NCBI RefSeq assembly: GCF_034931405.1
Contig: NZ_JAYGHA010000001.1
Coordinates: 124,001 to 188,000 of the forward strand
Reading direction: 5' to 3'
Length of the DNA stretch: 64,000 nt
From: RDYJ01 sp034931405
GTDB taxonomy: Bacteria > Cyanobacteriota > Cyanobacteriia > Cyanobacteriales > Nostocaceae
Shown: positions 31,886 to 41,857 of the stretch, piece by piece
How positions within the stretch are numbered: the stretch's first letter is position 1
Layout of the letters: each line of letters opens with the position of its first letter
The notes under the pieces: generated by a model
What the model was told of the DNA's origin: nothing
What the model saw: the letters and a program-made list of their open reading frames with translations, nothing else
Databases searched by the model: none
Position numbers and translations under genes: made by a program

Positions 31886-33493
31886 CTAAACCTCTGGTTG
31901 TAAATCTAAACTATAAATTTTCTTACCTTCCAAATTGTGAAATGCCACAGTTAAAACTTCCGTTTTTCCATCAATTTTTACAGTCCCAAAAAATTGTAAT
32001 CCTGAACTGGGTGGTTGATTTAATTTAATCTCAGGTGATGCAGTTTTAAACCTCACCTCTGGACCAAAAGTATTATCTAATTGGTTGGGTCCAAAATTGC
32101 CAGCATTCAGAGGACCAGCGACAAATTCCCAAAAAGGTTTAAAGTCTGTAAACTGTGCTTTATTCGGATCATAATAATGTGCTGCTGCATAATGTACATC
32201 AGCAGTTAACCAGACTACATTTTTGATATTACTCTGTTTAATAAACCGGAATAAATCAGCAAATTCCAATTCTCTTCCTAATGGTTTTCCATCACCATTA
32301 GCAGCATTTTCAAAATTGGTTTTACCATCACGTACTATCAAACCAATTGGCATATCACTAGCAATTACTTTCCAAGTAGATTTTGAGTTTTTTAATTGAC
32401 TCTTTAACCAACGTAATTGGGAATTACCTAAAAACGCAGTTTCCGCGCTTAATACTGTTTGGTTATTAGGAGAGTTTTTACCCCGATAACTTCTTTTATC
32501 TAACATGAAAATTTCTAGCAATTCACCATAATTAAAATTACGATAAATGCGTTTTGGGTCTTGACTATCAAACCGAATAGGTGTATATTCTAAAAATGCT
32601 TGTCTTGCCCTCGATGCTAATAAATTAACATCCTTGATTTTGTATCTTTCATCATCTAATATTTGTCCTGGATACCAATTATTAACAACTTCATGATCAT
32701 CCCATTGCACCAGTTGGGGAATTTGAGCATTAAAACGACGCACATTTTCATCTAACAGATTGTAAATATAGTTACCGCGAAATTCTTTGAGTGTTTCTGC
32801 AACTTTGGATTTTTCCTCTGTAGTAATGTTTTTCCAGATACTTCCATCCTCTAGCATTACTTCCGATTTAATGGGATTATCAGCGTAAATATAATCACCA
32901 GAATGAATAAAAAAATCTGGATTCAGTTTTCTAATGGATTCGTAAATTTTCATCCCTCCCCATTCGGAATTAATTCCCCAACCTTGACCAGATGTATCTC
33001 CAGACCAAGCAAATAATATATCTTTTCCCTTTCCCTGGGGTGCAGTTTTCAAATGTCCTATAATTGGGGCGCTGTAAATATGAGTATCCGCTAAATCTTG
33101 AAAAGTAACACGGTAAAAAATATCTTGTCCAGATGGTAAGTTATTCAAATATGTCCGAGCCGTAAAACCCGTATTTTCCGCAGCAACTTGTCCTATAATT
33201 CGGCGACTATTGCGGAAATTCTCGTTAGTAGCATATTCTATAATCATCCGGGAGTTGCGATCGCTCTGACTCCAAATTACGGCGCTATTGCCGTTAATAT
33301 CCCCACTAGCAATCCCGTAAGGGATGGAAGGACGATTTTTATCTAATGTAATCAAGGCTGATGTTTGCGCTAAACCCGATTTTGTCCACAGGTTTGTCCC
33401 TATTACACTACCAGTAGTTATGGCAGCTTGTATTAAAAATTGCCGACGTTTTAGTTTTGGTGAAATGTGTGATTGCATAAATTTAAACTTCAA
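31886..33493 (-). CDS. phoD: PhoD-like alkaline phosphatase, Tat-exported
   Basis: 535 residues. The N-terminus carries a twin-arginine signal (LKRRQFLIQAAITTGSVIGT ... SGLAQTSA), so the folded enzyme is exported. The PhoD family hydrolyses phosphomonoesters and diesters with Ca/Fe cofactors. Motifs seen: IASGDINGNSAVIWSQSD, FAWSGDTSGQGWGIN, DFFIHSGDYIYAD, LVQWDDHEVVNNWYPG, FMLDKRSYRG and VVWLTADVHYAAAHYYDP, with the metal-binding Asp and His residues in place. A second ATG 15 bases downstream (MQSHISPKLKRRQF) is an equally good start. It probably helps phosphate acquisition. I did not identify a Pho box. Confidence 0.88.
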   Translation of the reverse strand: MKFKFMQSHISPKLKRRQFLIQAAITTGSVIGTNLWTKSGLAQTSALITLDKNRPSIPYGIASGDINGNSAVIWSQSDRNSRMIIEYATNENFRNSRRIIGQVAAENTGFTARTYLNNLPSGQDIFYRVTFQDLADTHIYSAPIIGHLKTAPQGKGKDILFAWSGDTSGQGWGINSEWGGMKIYESIRKLNPDFFIHSGDYIYADNPIKSEVMLEDGSIWKNITTEEKSKVAETLKEFRGNYIYNLLDENVRRFNAQIPQLVQWDDHEVVNNWYPGQILDDERYKIKDVNLLASRARQAFLEYTPIRFDSQDPKRIYRNFNYGELLEIFMLDKRSYRGKNSPNNQTVLSAETAFLGNSQLRWLKSQLKNSKSTWKVIASDMPIGLIVRDGKTNFENAANGDGKPLGRELEFADLFRFIKQSNIKNVVWLTADVHYAAAHYYDPNKAQFTDFKPFWEFVAGPLNAGNFGPNQLDNTFGPEVRFKTASPEIKLNQPPSSGLQFFGTVKIDGKTEVLTVAFHNLEGKKIYSLDLQPEV

Positions 33494-33552
33494 TTGTTCA
33501 TGACTACATAGATTTTAATTGAATCAACATCATAAATACAATATCTGAAACG

Positions 33553-35616
33553 ATGCAATTACCTACCAATGAAAGCGAAAGGCTAAAAATACTATATGAA
33601 TATCAAATTTTAGATACACAATCTGAAGAAACTTTTGATGATTTAGCCCAACTAGCTGCTGATTTTTGTGAAACACCAGTTGCTTTAATTAGTTTAGTTG
33701 ATGCTGAACGGGAATGGTTTAAATCAAAAGTTGGTGTCACAATCTTAGAAGTTCCTCGAAATTTAGCTTTTGGTAGTTATACTATTCTGGAAAATGAAAT
33801 ATTTATTATTGCCGATATATTGCAAGACCAAAGATTTATTGATCATCCTCTTATCATCTCAGATCCGTTTTTTCGATTTTATGCAGGAGTTCCTCTAATT
33901 AATTCTAGTGGTTTTAGCTTAGGCTGTTTGAGTGTGATGGATTTTGAGCCACGAAATTTAAGTATTAAAGAGCAAAAAGCCCTAAAAGCTTTAGCAAAAC
34001 AAGTAATTAATTATTTAGATTTACACTGGAAAAAAGCTAATAATAACAAAGAAAATTATGAATTTCTAAAATTAGTATTCCAGAGTATACCCTTAATGAT
34101 TGCACTTAATGATGTCAATGGTAAAGTACAGTGGGTGAACTATAATTTGGAGGAAACTCTAGGCTGGAATTTGCAAGAATTTCAAACCCATAATGTTCTT
34201 GCAGAATTATATCCTGATGCTGAATATCGTCAGACTGTGATTGATTTTATGCAGTCTGCACAACCGATTTGGCATGACTTTAAATGTCAATTAAAGAATG
34301 GTAGTATATTAGATACATCTTGGACTAATGTGAGACTTATCAATGGTCAAACTCTCGGTATTGGCCAGGATATTACAGTCCGCAAGCAAACTGAACAAGC
34401 ATTTCAGACTCAAGCAGAACGGGAACAATTAATGCGGACTGTTTCTCAACGTATTCGCCAATCTCTGAATCTTCAAGATATTCTGAATGCAACTGTTAAA
34501 GAAGTACAAGATTTATTACAGGTTGATAGAGTGCTAGTTTATCAGTTTGCACCAGATATGAGTGGTAAAATTATGGCGGAATCAGTAACACCTGGCTGGA
34601 CAGTTTCTTTGGATGCTGAAATTAACGATATTTGTTTTCAATTAGGTGCAGGATTGGGTTATTACCAAGGAAAAAAACGAGCAATTCCTAATATTTATAC
34701 AGCAGGACTTACAGATTGTCATCTTCATTTATTAACGCAATTTGAAGTAAAAGCTAATTTAATTGTGCCGATTATCATAGAAAAAAGTGGGGAATCTTCA
34801 ATCTCTTGTCTTTGGGGTTTATTGATTGCTCATCAATGTTCAGCACCGCGTGATTGGGAAGAAAATCAATTAGATTTATTGGAACAACTTACAGTACAAA
34901 TTGCGATCGCTATTCAACAATCTACCATTCTTCAACAAGCTCAAATTGAAATTGCTCAACGACAAAAAGCAGAACTAAAACTCAGAAGTGCATTAGCTGA
35001 AAAAGAAGTGCTTTTAAAGGAAGTTCATCATCGAGTTAAAAATAATTTGCAGATTGTTTCTAGTTTATTACAACTCCAATCTCAAACACTCAAAGACCCA
35101 GAAATTATCAAAGCTATCCAAGAAAGTAAGAATCGGATTGAGTCCATATCTCTGATTCATAAAAACTTATATACTGCGCCCAATATTGGCAAACTTGATG
35201 TTGCTGATTATATTAATAATCTAGCAGCAGGGTTGTTGATATCTTATCAAATAAAACCTGATACAATTAATCTTCACACTAAAATAGATTCAGTTAATTT
35301 AAATGTTGATGAAGCTATTGCTTGCGGTTTAGTTATTAATGAACTAATTTCTAATTCTCTGAAACACGCCTTCCCAAACAACCAAAATGGGGAAATTAGT
35401 ATTCATTTATATACTAACAGTAGTAATATTGAACTGATTATTCAAGACAATGGGATTGGTCTGCCAACTGGTTTAAATTGGAGAAACACTAATTCTTTAG
35501 GTCTTTCATTAGTTTATGACTTGGTTACAGAACAATTAGAAGGTAATATTATTGTAGAATGCAATCAGGGAACATTATTCCACATTCAATTTCCACAATT
35601 AACTTTACATAAGTAG
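33553..35616 (+). CDS. Sensor histidine kinase: GAF-PAS-cyanobacteriochrome GAF-HisKA_2
   Basis: 687 residues. The N-terminal GAF (~25-155, with LISLVDAEREWFKSKVGV) and PAS (~170-280) are followed by a second GAF (~300-455). It has both cysteines of DXCF-type cyanobacteriochromes: D-I-C-F at 359-362 and the canonical Cys389-His390 in GLTDCHLHLL, then FEVKANLIVPI and WGLLIAHQCSAPRDW. It should bind a bilin and sense blue/green or similar light. The kinase part is of the HisKA_2 type: EVHHRVKNNLQIVSSLLQLQ, NELISNSLKHAF, QDNGIGLP. A response regulator-kinase follows 121 bp downstream and may be its partner. Both signalling cysteines are present, so photoactivity is plausible. Confidence 0.85.
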   Translation: MQLPTNESERLKILYEYQILDTQSEETFDDLAQLAADFCETPVALISLVDAEREWFKSKVGVTILEVPRNLAFGSYTILENEIFIIADILQDQRFIDHPLIISDPFFRFYAGVPLINSSGFSLGCLSVMDFEPRNLSIKEQKALKALAKQVINYLDLHWKKANNNKENYEFLKLVFQSIPLMIALNDVNGKVQWVNYNLEETLGWNLQEFQTHNVLAELYPDAEYRQTVIDFMQSAQPIWHDFKCQLKNGSILDTSWTNVRLINGQTLGIGQDITVRKQTEQAFQTQAEREQLMRTVSQRIRQSLNLQDILNATVKEVQDLLQVDRVLVYQFAPDMSGKIMAESVTPGWTVSLDAEINDICFQLGAGLGYYQGKKRAIPNIYTAGLTDCHLHLLTQFEVKANLIVPIIIEKSGESSISCLWGLLIAHQCSAPRDWEENQLDLLEQLTVQIAIAIQQSTILQQAQIEIAQRQKAELKLRSALAEKEVLLKEVHHRVKNNLQIVSSLLQLQSQTLKDPEIIKAIQESKNRIESISLIHKNLYTAPNIGKLDVADYINNLAAGLLISYQIKPDTINLHTKIDSVNLNVDEAIACGLVINELISNSLKHAFPNNQNGEISIHLYTNSSNIELIIQDNGIGLPTGLNWRNTNSLGLSLVYDLVTEQLEGNIIVECNQGTLFHIQFPQLTLHK

Positions 35617-35737
35617 GTTGGCGTTAAAAATTGTCTTTGGGGCAAGGGAACAGGGAACAGGAAGAGAGTTTTGGGTGATTTTACTTTTCTTCACATACCT
35701 TTAAATTTTTATGTTCACATACTTAAATCAATAGCAA

Positions 35738-37255
35738 ATGGAGCAAGCTAAAATTCTAGTGGTCGAAGATGAAATAATTGTGGCTAGAACTATTGCTAGT
35801 CAATTACATCAATTGGGGTACATTGTTACGGGTACAGCTTCTTCTGGGAAAAATGCCATTGTTAAGGCGTTAGAAACTCAACCAGAACTAGTCTTAATGG
35901 ATATTATCCTCAAAGGCGAAATGGATGGGATTAATGCTGCTGCTGCTATTCGTAAGCAGTTAGATATACCCGTGATTTTTCTCACTGCTTGTGGCGATGA
36001 GCAGACTTTAGAACGGGCTAAAATTACTCAGCCCTTTGGTTATGTCGTCAAACCATTTACTATTAAAGATTTACGTATAGCTATTGAAATAGGTTTATCA
36101 CAACATAAATTAGAACGTGAATTAAGAGAAAATCGGGATCAATTAGCAACTCTGTTAAACTGCATGAGTGATGCTGTAATTGCCACAAATCATCAGGGAA
36201 TTATAACATTTATGAATCCCGCATCTGAAAAAATAACTGGCTGGCAGCAAACAGAGTCCTTGGGAAAAGATATCTCCAATATTTTTCAGATTATTGATGA
36301 ATCTACAGAGCAGGTAAGAGAGAACCCTGTGATTAAAGTCTTGCAAGAAAAACAGGTTGTTTATTTAGATGAATTTACATCTTTAGTTACCAGAGATGGC
36401 AAAAGAATACCAATTGGTAATAGTGCTTCACCCCTGAGACGACAACCTCATGCAATTAGTGGCGCGGTAGTAGTATTTTGGGATCTGAGCGAACGTCGTC
36501 AAAAAGAGTATCTAGAACAAGCTTTGGAAAAAGAGCAAGAACTAAATCGTCTCAAATCTCTATTTATTTCTACTGTCTCCCATGAGTTTCGTAATCCTCT
36601 GGCTATGATTCAAACAGCAGTAGAACTCATAGAAATGCAAGGAACTAAGTTAACAGCAGCTAAAAGAAACACTTATTTAAGCCGAATTTATGGTGCTATC
36701 CAATCAATGGAAAGACTTATGGAAGATGTGCTTTTTATGGGTAAAGCTGAGGCTGGATATCTGGGTTATAATCCAGCCCCAATCAAGTTAGATAAATTTT
36801 GTCGAGAGCTAATTGAAGAATTTTCTCTGATTAAAAATAGCTCCCATCAAATTGTTTTCAATTGTCATCTTCACAATCCCGATGCTGTGATGGATGAAAA
36901 ATTATTACATTATTTATTTATAAATCTGCTTTCTAACGCCGCTAAATATTCTCCTCCCGAAAAGGAAATTGCACTTAATCTCACAGGAGATTTAGTCAAT
37001 GAAACCGCTATTTTTCAAGTTAAAGACCAAGGTATTGGTATTCCTGAAACAGATCAAAAGCAGATTTTTGATTCCTTTTATCGAGCTTCAAATGTGCAAT
37101 CAATTCATGGTAATGGACTAGGTTTAGTGATTGTGAAAAAGTGTGTTGATGCCCATAATGGTCAAATTGAAATCAACAGTCAATTAGGCAAAGGGACAAC
37201 ATTTACTGTCACTTTACCGTTAAATTCAGTTGTGAGGGCGAAGCATTCGGTGTAG
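35738..37255 (+). CDS. Response regulator-PAS-histidine kinase hybrid
   Basis: 505 residues. The receiver domain at the N-terminus has VVEDE, the phosphoacceptor Asp-55 in VLMDIIL, and VKPFT. A PAS domain (~130-250, CMSDAVIATNHQGIITFMNP) leads to HisKA with FISTVSHEFRNPLAM (His-282), then HATPase_c (NLLSNAAKYSPP, VKDQGIGIP, GNGLGLVIVKK). It could take phosphate from the upstream cyanobacteriochrome kinase. The last codons (VRAKHSV) lie within the GGGCGAAGCATTC repeat, so the original C-terminus has been replaced or extended. The gene end is 3 bp from an N gap. Confidence 0.88.
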   Translation: MEQAKILVVEDEIIVARTIASQLHQLGYIVTGTASSGKNAIVKALETQPELVLMDIILKGEMDGINAAAAIRKQLDIPVIFLTACGDEQTLERAKITQPFGYVVKPFTIKDLRIAIEIGLSQHKLERELRENRDQLATLLNCMSDAVIATNHQGIITFMNPASEKITGWQQTESLGKDISNIFQIIDESTEQVRENPVIKVLQEKQVVYLDEFTSLVTRDGKRIPIGNSASPLRRQPHAISGAVVVFWDLSERRQKEYLEQALEKEQELNRLKSLFISTVSHEFRNPLAMIQTAVELIEMQGTKLTAAKRNTYLSRIYGAIQSMERLMEDVLFMGKAEAGYLGYNPAPIKLDKFCRELIEEFSLIKNSSHQIVFNCHLHNPDAVMDEKLLHYLFINLLSNAAKYSPPEKEIALNLTGDLVNETAIFQVKDQGIGIPETDQKQIFDSFYRASNVQSIHGNGLGLVIVKKCVDAHNGQIEINSQLGKGTTFTVTLPLNSVVRAKHSV

Positions 37256-37618
37256 GGGNNNNNNNNNNNNNNNNNNNNNNNNNNNNNNNNNNNNNNNNNN
37301 NNNNNNNNNNNNNNNNNNNNNNNNNNNNNNNNNNNNNNNNNNNNNNNNNNNNNNNNNNNNNNNNNNNNNNNNNNNNNNNNNNNNNNNNNNNNNNNNNNNN
37401 NNNNNNNNNNNNNNNNNNNNNNNNNNNNNNNNNNNNNNNNNNNNNNNNNNNNNNNNNNNNNNNNNNNNNNNNNNNNNNNNNNNNNNNNNNNNNNAAAACC
37501 GATAAATTATCGCCCGAATGCTTCGCCCCTACTTGGGAAAAAACCGATAAATTATCGCCCGAATGCTTCGCCCCTACTTGGGAAAAAACCGATAAATTAT
37601 CGCCCGAATGCTTATTCT
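37238..37618. repeat. GGGCGAAGCATTC repeat and 45-bp tandem array, interrupted by a gap
   Basis: The left arm GAGGGCGAAGCATTCGGTG is followed by a 236-base N gap (37259-37494), then three units of 45 bp (at 37501, 37546 and 37591), each with GATAAATTATCGCCCGAATG + CTTCGCCCCTACTTGGG. The left arm is inverted relative to the array, so the whole may be one large palindromic block. Same family as 3510-3582. Confidence 0.85.
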
Positions 37619-37625
37619 CTGTTAC

Positions 37626-40148
37626 CTAATTACCCTGACGTACACCATTGACAACTGGTTTAACTTCTCCATCAGAAAACGGATCAGTACCACCTGTCCA
37701 GTTAAAGTCACTAATACGAATAGTAAAACCACCTAATTCCAAGACGGGATTGTAACGCAAGGTAATACCATAAGTACGGCGATTATATTCCATTATATAA
37801 TCTGTGCTACTTTCCTGACCTGTATCTAAGTTCACTGATGTTTGTAAACCTAAGCGAAATGGTCCATATATTTGCTGTGAAATACCAGCACTCAAGACTC
37901 GATTATCAACAGAACGATCAAACAAAAATGGTGATAATCCACTGTTGAATCCTTGGGAATAACTAACATTAAAGGCTGTGTAGTCAAAAAATGGTCGAGA
38001 AAAATGACCAACCTGGCCGACTAAGCCGACTGTACCAATTAAGGTACTTTGATTATCGCCACTAGTGTAATAACTAGTAGTACCTGTAACACCAGCGATC
38101 GCTTGCAAGTAAGGAACTACAGGATTTGGTGTATATTTTAATCCTTCTGTCGCAGTTGGTGCTAAGGGTTTTCCCTGCCATAACAAGAAACCAGTACCAA
38201 GTGCAACACTACCTTGTAACCGACCTAAAGAAATGCGGTCATTTTGGCGTTGAGGTTCCAGTAAATCTGGGCGATCTGTATTCGCAGTAATATACTGAGT
38301 GCCGCCTTGATAACTCAGATTAATGCCACTTTTACCCAAGGGAATAATCGGAGAAGTGATCACAGCACCTAAACTACTCTGCACAGTTTGGAAACCGAGA
38401 GTACCATTGTAAAGGCGATCGCGATAGCTATATTCTAAATTCAATGTATGGGGATTTACCTCACCCAATGTCTGACGTAACCGTAAACTTCCCCGTAACT
38501 CATCTTCTATTTTATTAACATCCAGACTTGTTAATTCTCCCTTACCTTCGACTGTAGTTTTTGGACCTAAAACACTATTCAGTTTAGTTTTTACACCAAG
38601 AAAATCAGTAAAATTACCGCCATCTTCAAAAGCTTTCTGCACAAAAAATTGAGGTGTGACATTCCAGCGGGTTTTGTCTGTATTAACTACTCTCAAATTA
38701 CGCTCCACAAACAAACCACCCCGTTTACCATTATCAAAACCAGGAGAGACAATAAATGGATTAATGTCCCTTTCCCGACGGTCAATTTTTTGATTATCAA
38801 TGGGGATAGGTAAACTCACATTTTGGTCAAATACTAAACGTTGATTTTGGGTAGTAATTCTATCTACCAAAGGCGCTTCTTTCGTCAACGTCACTTTAGA
38901 TGCTCGTAACTCTAATTCTGGTGGTGAAAAAGGATCATTGGTAATCCGCACATCCTCAGCTTGCCAACCACGGGGATTAAAATCAATGCGCTGGGCTTCA
39001 AATCGCATCCGTTTAATAATACCACCAGTTTTTGATCCGGGAATATTACTAGCATCGGCTTGACCACCAACGGTAACATTTATACCCCCAGGACTACCCA
39101 CACCAGTCACGGGCTGATTAGCGCGAATGCGATCGCTTGGTGGGCGACTAGGTACACCTCCTGCTGTAATATCTGTAGTTACGGAAGGAGACAAAGCAAA
39201 ATCCGTTTGAGTTGAAGGGATGTAAATTTCGCCTCTGCCATTTTCCAGATCCCCACTATCCTGGACAAAATTATAGGTAAAGCGTTCTCCCCGCAATATT
39301 TGATTACCCCTAGTCAGAGCAATATTACCTTCACCTACAGCAATTAAATTATCTAAATTTACCTGTAGGCGATCGGCATCTATAACCGCCCCATCAAATC
39401 GTACTACTACATTACCTTCAGCAGTAACAATTCGCCTTTGTTCATCATACTCTTGGCGATCGGCAGTTACTTCCACAATTCGTTTTCTCACCTCTGGAGT
39501 ATCCCCAGCCGGTTGATCTGCGGGTAAAGTAGATTCTGGGGTTGGGGGAAATTCTACAGTAGTAGAAGTTGATGGTTGGTTATCAGGACTACGTGGCTTG
39601 AACTCAATAATATTTTGTACTAGAAAAGAACTGGGTATATTTTTTCCCGTCTCTGTTTCTCCAGAAATATTAATTTTACCATCTAATTTATGTATATTTA
39701 CATAATTTTTCTGTTGAACTGGGGCTGGTGTTTCAATGACAACGGGTGCCTCAGACAATAATAATTTTTTGTGGTTGACAACTTCACCAGAAATTTGGGG
39801 AACTGTAGCAGCTGGGGAATTATCAGCATCAACAGTTTCCATCTGGGAATTAGCAACTTTTAAGGATGTGCCTAAAAGCGATGCACTTTTAGAAACAGTG
39901 AGGGGAGAAAATTCTGGAGGTAACGTTTCTGGAACAGGAGATGAAGATAAGGGCTTGACAACTACTAAATTATATGGATTGGTCTGGGTAGGAGTTGCTA
40001 GATCATCAGAAATCTCGATGTTTCCTGGAATTACAAATTCCTGCTTCCCAGTTTCATCCTCTACAACAGGAGTAGAAGACAGAGGATTGGCAGGTTGTAT
40101 GTATTCTTGAACAGGAAGTGAGTCAGGTGGTAAAACTGGGTGAAGCAT
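37626..40148 (-). CDS. DUF3769 outer-membrane protein with OstA/LptA-like domain (LptD-like)
   Basis: 840 residues. A Pro-rich N-terminal half starts MLHPVLPPDSLPVQEY. A central OstA/LptA-like domain follows (VEVTADRQEYDEQRRIVTAE, GNVVVRFDGAVIDADRLQV). The C-terminal ~450 residues are a beta-barrel DUF3769 domain with alternating strands (LNLEYSYRDRLYNGTLGF, INLSYQGGTQYITAN). In cyanobacteria this family takes the place of LptD in outer-membrane LPS assembly; this is family-level knowledge. No classical signal peptide is seen at this ATG, and an in-frame stop lies just upstream, so the frame cannot be extended. Confidence 0.8.
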   Translation of the reverse strand: MLHPVLPPDSLPVQEYIQPANPLSSTPVVEDETGKQEFVIPGNIEISDDLATPTQTNPYNLVVVKPLSSSPVPETLPPEFSPLTVSKSASLLGTSLKVANSQMETVDADNSPAATVPQISGEVVNHKKLLLSEAPVVIETPAPVQQKNYVNIHKLDGKINISGETETGKNIPSSFLVQNIIEFKPRSPDNQPSTSTTVEFPPTPESTLPADQPAGDTPEVRKRIVEVTADRQEYDEQRRIVTAEGNVVVRFDGAVIDADRLQVNLDNLIAVGEGNIALTRGNQILRGERFTYNFVQDSGDLENGRGEIYIPSTQTDFALSPSVTTDITAGGVPSRPPSDRIRANQPVTGVGSPGGINVTVGGQADASNIPGSKTGGIIKRMRFEAQRIDFNPRGWQAEDVRITNDPFSPPELELRASKVTLTKEAPLVDRITTQNQRLVFDQNVSLPIPIDNQKIDRRERDINPFIVSPGFDNGKRGGLFVERNLRVVNTDKTRWNVTPQFFVQKAFEDGGNFTDFLGVKTKLNSVLGPKTTVEGKGELTSLDVNKIEDELRGSLRLRQTLGEVNPHTLNLEYSYRDRLYNGTLGFQTVQSSLGAVITSPIIPLGKSGINLSYQGGTQYITANTDRPDLLEPQRQNDRISLGRLQGSVALGTGFLLWQGKPLAPTATEGLKYTPNPVVPYLQAIAGVTGTTSYYTSGDNQSTLIGTVGLVGQVGHFSRPFFDYTAFNVSYSQGFNSGLSPFLFDRSVDNRVLSAGISQQIYGPFRLGLQTSVNLDTGQESSTDYIMEYNRRTYGITLRYNPVLELGGFTIRISDFNWTGGTDPFSDGEVKPVVNGVRQGN

Positions 40149-40350
40149 ATCTCAGGACAATCGAGCTAATAAACAGCCAGATATTAAGCCGGAAGGATTC
40201 ATTCAACATTTGCCTTCCGACCTTCATTTTTGGTTGACTTGCAGCCAGCCAACAAGAGGAGGACACTGTATCATTGTTCCAGATTTATGCCAGTTTTCAG
40301 GCTTTTTGTGTCTTCCATCTTTTAGCAGTTACAGATGATTTATGGTGTTC

Positions 40351-40467
40351 TTATTCTAAATCCCGACGGCCAGGGTTACGAGCAGGGTCATTTGACAACA
40401 ATCCAAACACAAAAATTCCTACGAACAAGGCAACAACAATATAAACAGCGATTTTTAAAGTCACCAT
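40351..40467 (-). CDS. psbI: Photosystem II reaction-centre protein I
   Basis: 38 residues beginning MVTLKIAVYIVVALFVGIFV and ending SNDPARNPGRRDLE. One membrane-spanning helix is followed by the highly conserved PsbI tail 'DPARNPxRxDLE'. GGGAGA lies about nine bases before the ATG. PsbI is a low-mass subunit of photosystem II next to D1. Its presence firmly marks the host as an oxygenic phototroph. The gene is monocistronic, between the DUF3769 gene and the acyltransferase gene. Confidence 0.95.
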   Translation of the reverse strand: MVTLKIAVYIVVALFVGIFVFGLLSNDPARNPGRRDLE

Positions 40468-40648
40468 AGAAATATCTCCCAAGGGTAAGAAAAAAAGTTA
40501 TCAGCAATTTCTATCTTACTCACATCTGGTCTTTTTTTGGAGGCATTGCCTCATATAAAAAGATAGGGTTTTTGTCCAGGAACTCATAGTAGGGAGCAAT
40601 GCTCAAAGATTTATCATCACCGCAACATCCTTACCCAACCGTTAAAAA

Positions 40649-41332
40649 TTAGACCAGTTCCTTTACATTTCGGCTTTTAATCACTTTTGCGGGTATACCC
40701 ACAGCAATAGAATATGGAGGAATATCTTTACTAACTACTGCTCCCGCACCAATGACACTACCTTTACCAATAGTCACCCCATCTAATACAGTTACTCCAT
40801 GTCCTAACCAGCAATCATCCCCAATGACAATTCCTTGACGAGTAATGCCTTGCCGATTTATTGGTGACAAAGGATCGGTAAAATTATGATTATTGGCATA
40901 GATCCCAGTGTGAGATGCGATCATGCAATTTTTACCAATTCTAATATCTCCCGGTCCAGCAATAGAGATATTTGCACCGATGAAAGTATCCTCATCAATG
41001 TGTATGTAAGTATCTTCCAGACAGCCTATATCAACGTTGCGCTCAATGGCCACTCTATTTTCTAAATGGATTCTATTATTTGGGTGTCCTTTGGCATCTA
41101 ACCGGACATTTTTAAAGATGTGTACCCCCTGACCAAGTTCAATAGAAGATGTACCCAGAAACTCCACACCATTCTGAATGTACACCTGATCACCCATAGC
41201 TGCAAAAAGATGGCGATATACTAATCTTCTCAATTGGGGACCTAAAAGAATTGTCGGCAAATCACCTAATAAGGTAGTGGCAAAAAGTTCTTGTAATCGT
41301 TGTAAATTGGAAGAATATTGTTGGTTGATCAT
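40649..41332 (-). CDS. Hexapeptide-repeat acyltransferase (LbH fold)
   Basis: 227 residues with a left-handed beta-helix built of I/V-G-x-x-x-x repeats: IELGQGVHIFKNVRL, VAIERNVDIGCLEDT, FIGANISIAGPGDIRIGKNC. The catalytic-type loop HTGIYANNHNFTDP is followed by VIGDDCWLGHGVTVLDGVTI and IGKGSVIGAGAVVSKDIPPY. It is of the maltose/galactoside/sugar O-acetyltransferase (CatB/LacA/WcaF) type and probably acetylates a sugar or polysaccharide precursor. Acceptor not predictable. No other glycan genes are adjacent. Confidence 0.82.
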   Translation of the reverse strand: MINQQYSSNLQRLQELFATTLLGDLPTILLGPQLRRLVYRHLFAAMGDQVYIQNGVEFLGTSSIELGQGVHIFKNVRLDAKGHPNNRIHLENRVAIERNVDIGCLEDTYIHIDEDTFIGANISIAGPGDIRIGKNCMIASHTGIYANNHNFTDPLSPINRQGITRQGIVIGDDCWLGHGVTVLDGVTIGKGSVIGAGAVVSKDIPPYSIAVGIPAKVIKSRNVKELV

Positions 41333-41452
41333 GGTTACGAATCTCTCTAATAAATTTTGTTTGAAGAGTTGGAATTTTCTTCAAAGAAAAGCTTTCTTAT
41401 GCAAAATTGATACAGTTGTGCATATTTTAATACTTGTCAGTTAAGGAGAAAA

Positions 41453-41488
41453 ATGAAGACAAGTCGCCAGGGCGAGTTTTCACCTTGA
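41453..41488 (+). CDS. 11-codon leader-like frame with strong ribosome-binding site
   Basis: AAGGAG is placed seven bases before an ATG that encodes MKTSRQGEFSP and stops. It could be a leader peptide or chance; nothing recognisable follows for over a kilobase. Confidence 0.15.
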   Translation: MKTSRQGEFSP

Positions 41489-41857
41489 TTCATTAAGTTT
41501 TTCCCCAATCCAATTAAAAAAATCAGATGGCAACAAACACTACCTGTAGTTTAGTATTGACACGCATCTATCTATTACTCAAGTTTTTGTTGAAAAGAAT
41601 TGCCTTTTGACTTGACAGACAGTGTAATTTTTATGGAAAGATAATTAGTGTTTTTGTTAAGATTCAGAATACAGAACCCAGCATAGCCTGAGAAAAACCA
41701 GGGCAGACAGAATGACTAAAACTTTTACTATCATGCTGAATATTGTTGATAAAATCTCGAATCTTTTGATTCCTGATTCTACAACTGTTCTGATAGCTTG
41801 GCGTTAGCTATACGGCACTTTCTCCACTTGGGAAAATCCGAAAACTGTACTTTATTC

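Noticed and set aside
37495..37618. 45-bp repeats as a CRISPR array
   Set aside because: Units are contiguous with no variable spacers.
41453..41488. PatS-like heterocyst-inhibitor peptide
   Set aside because: MKTSRQGEFSP lacks the RGSGR motif; only the good ribosome-binding site is notable.
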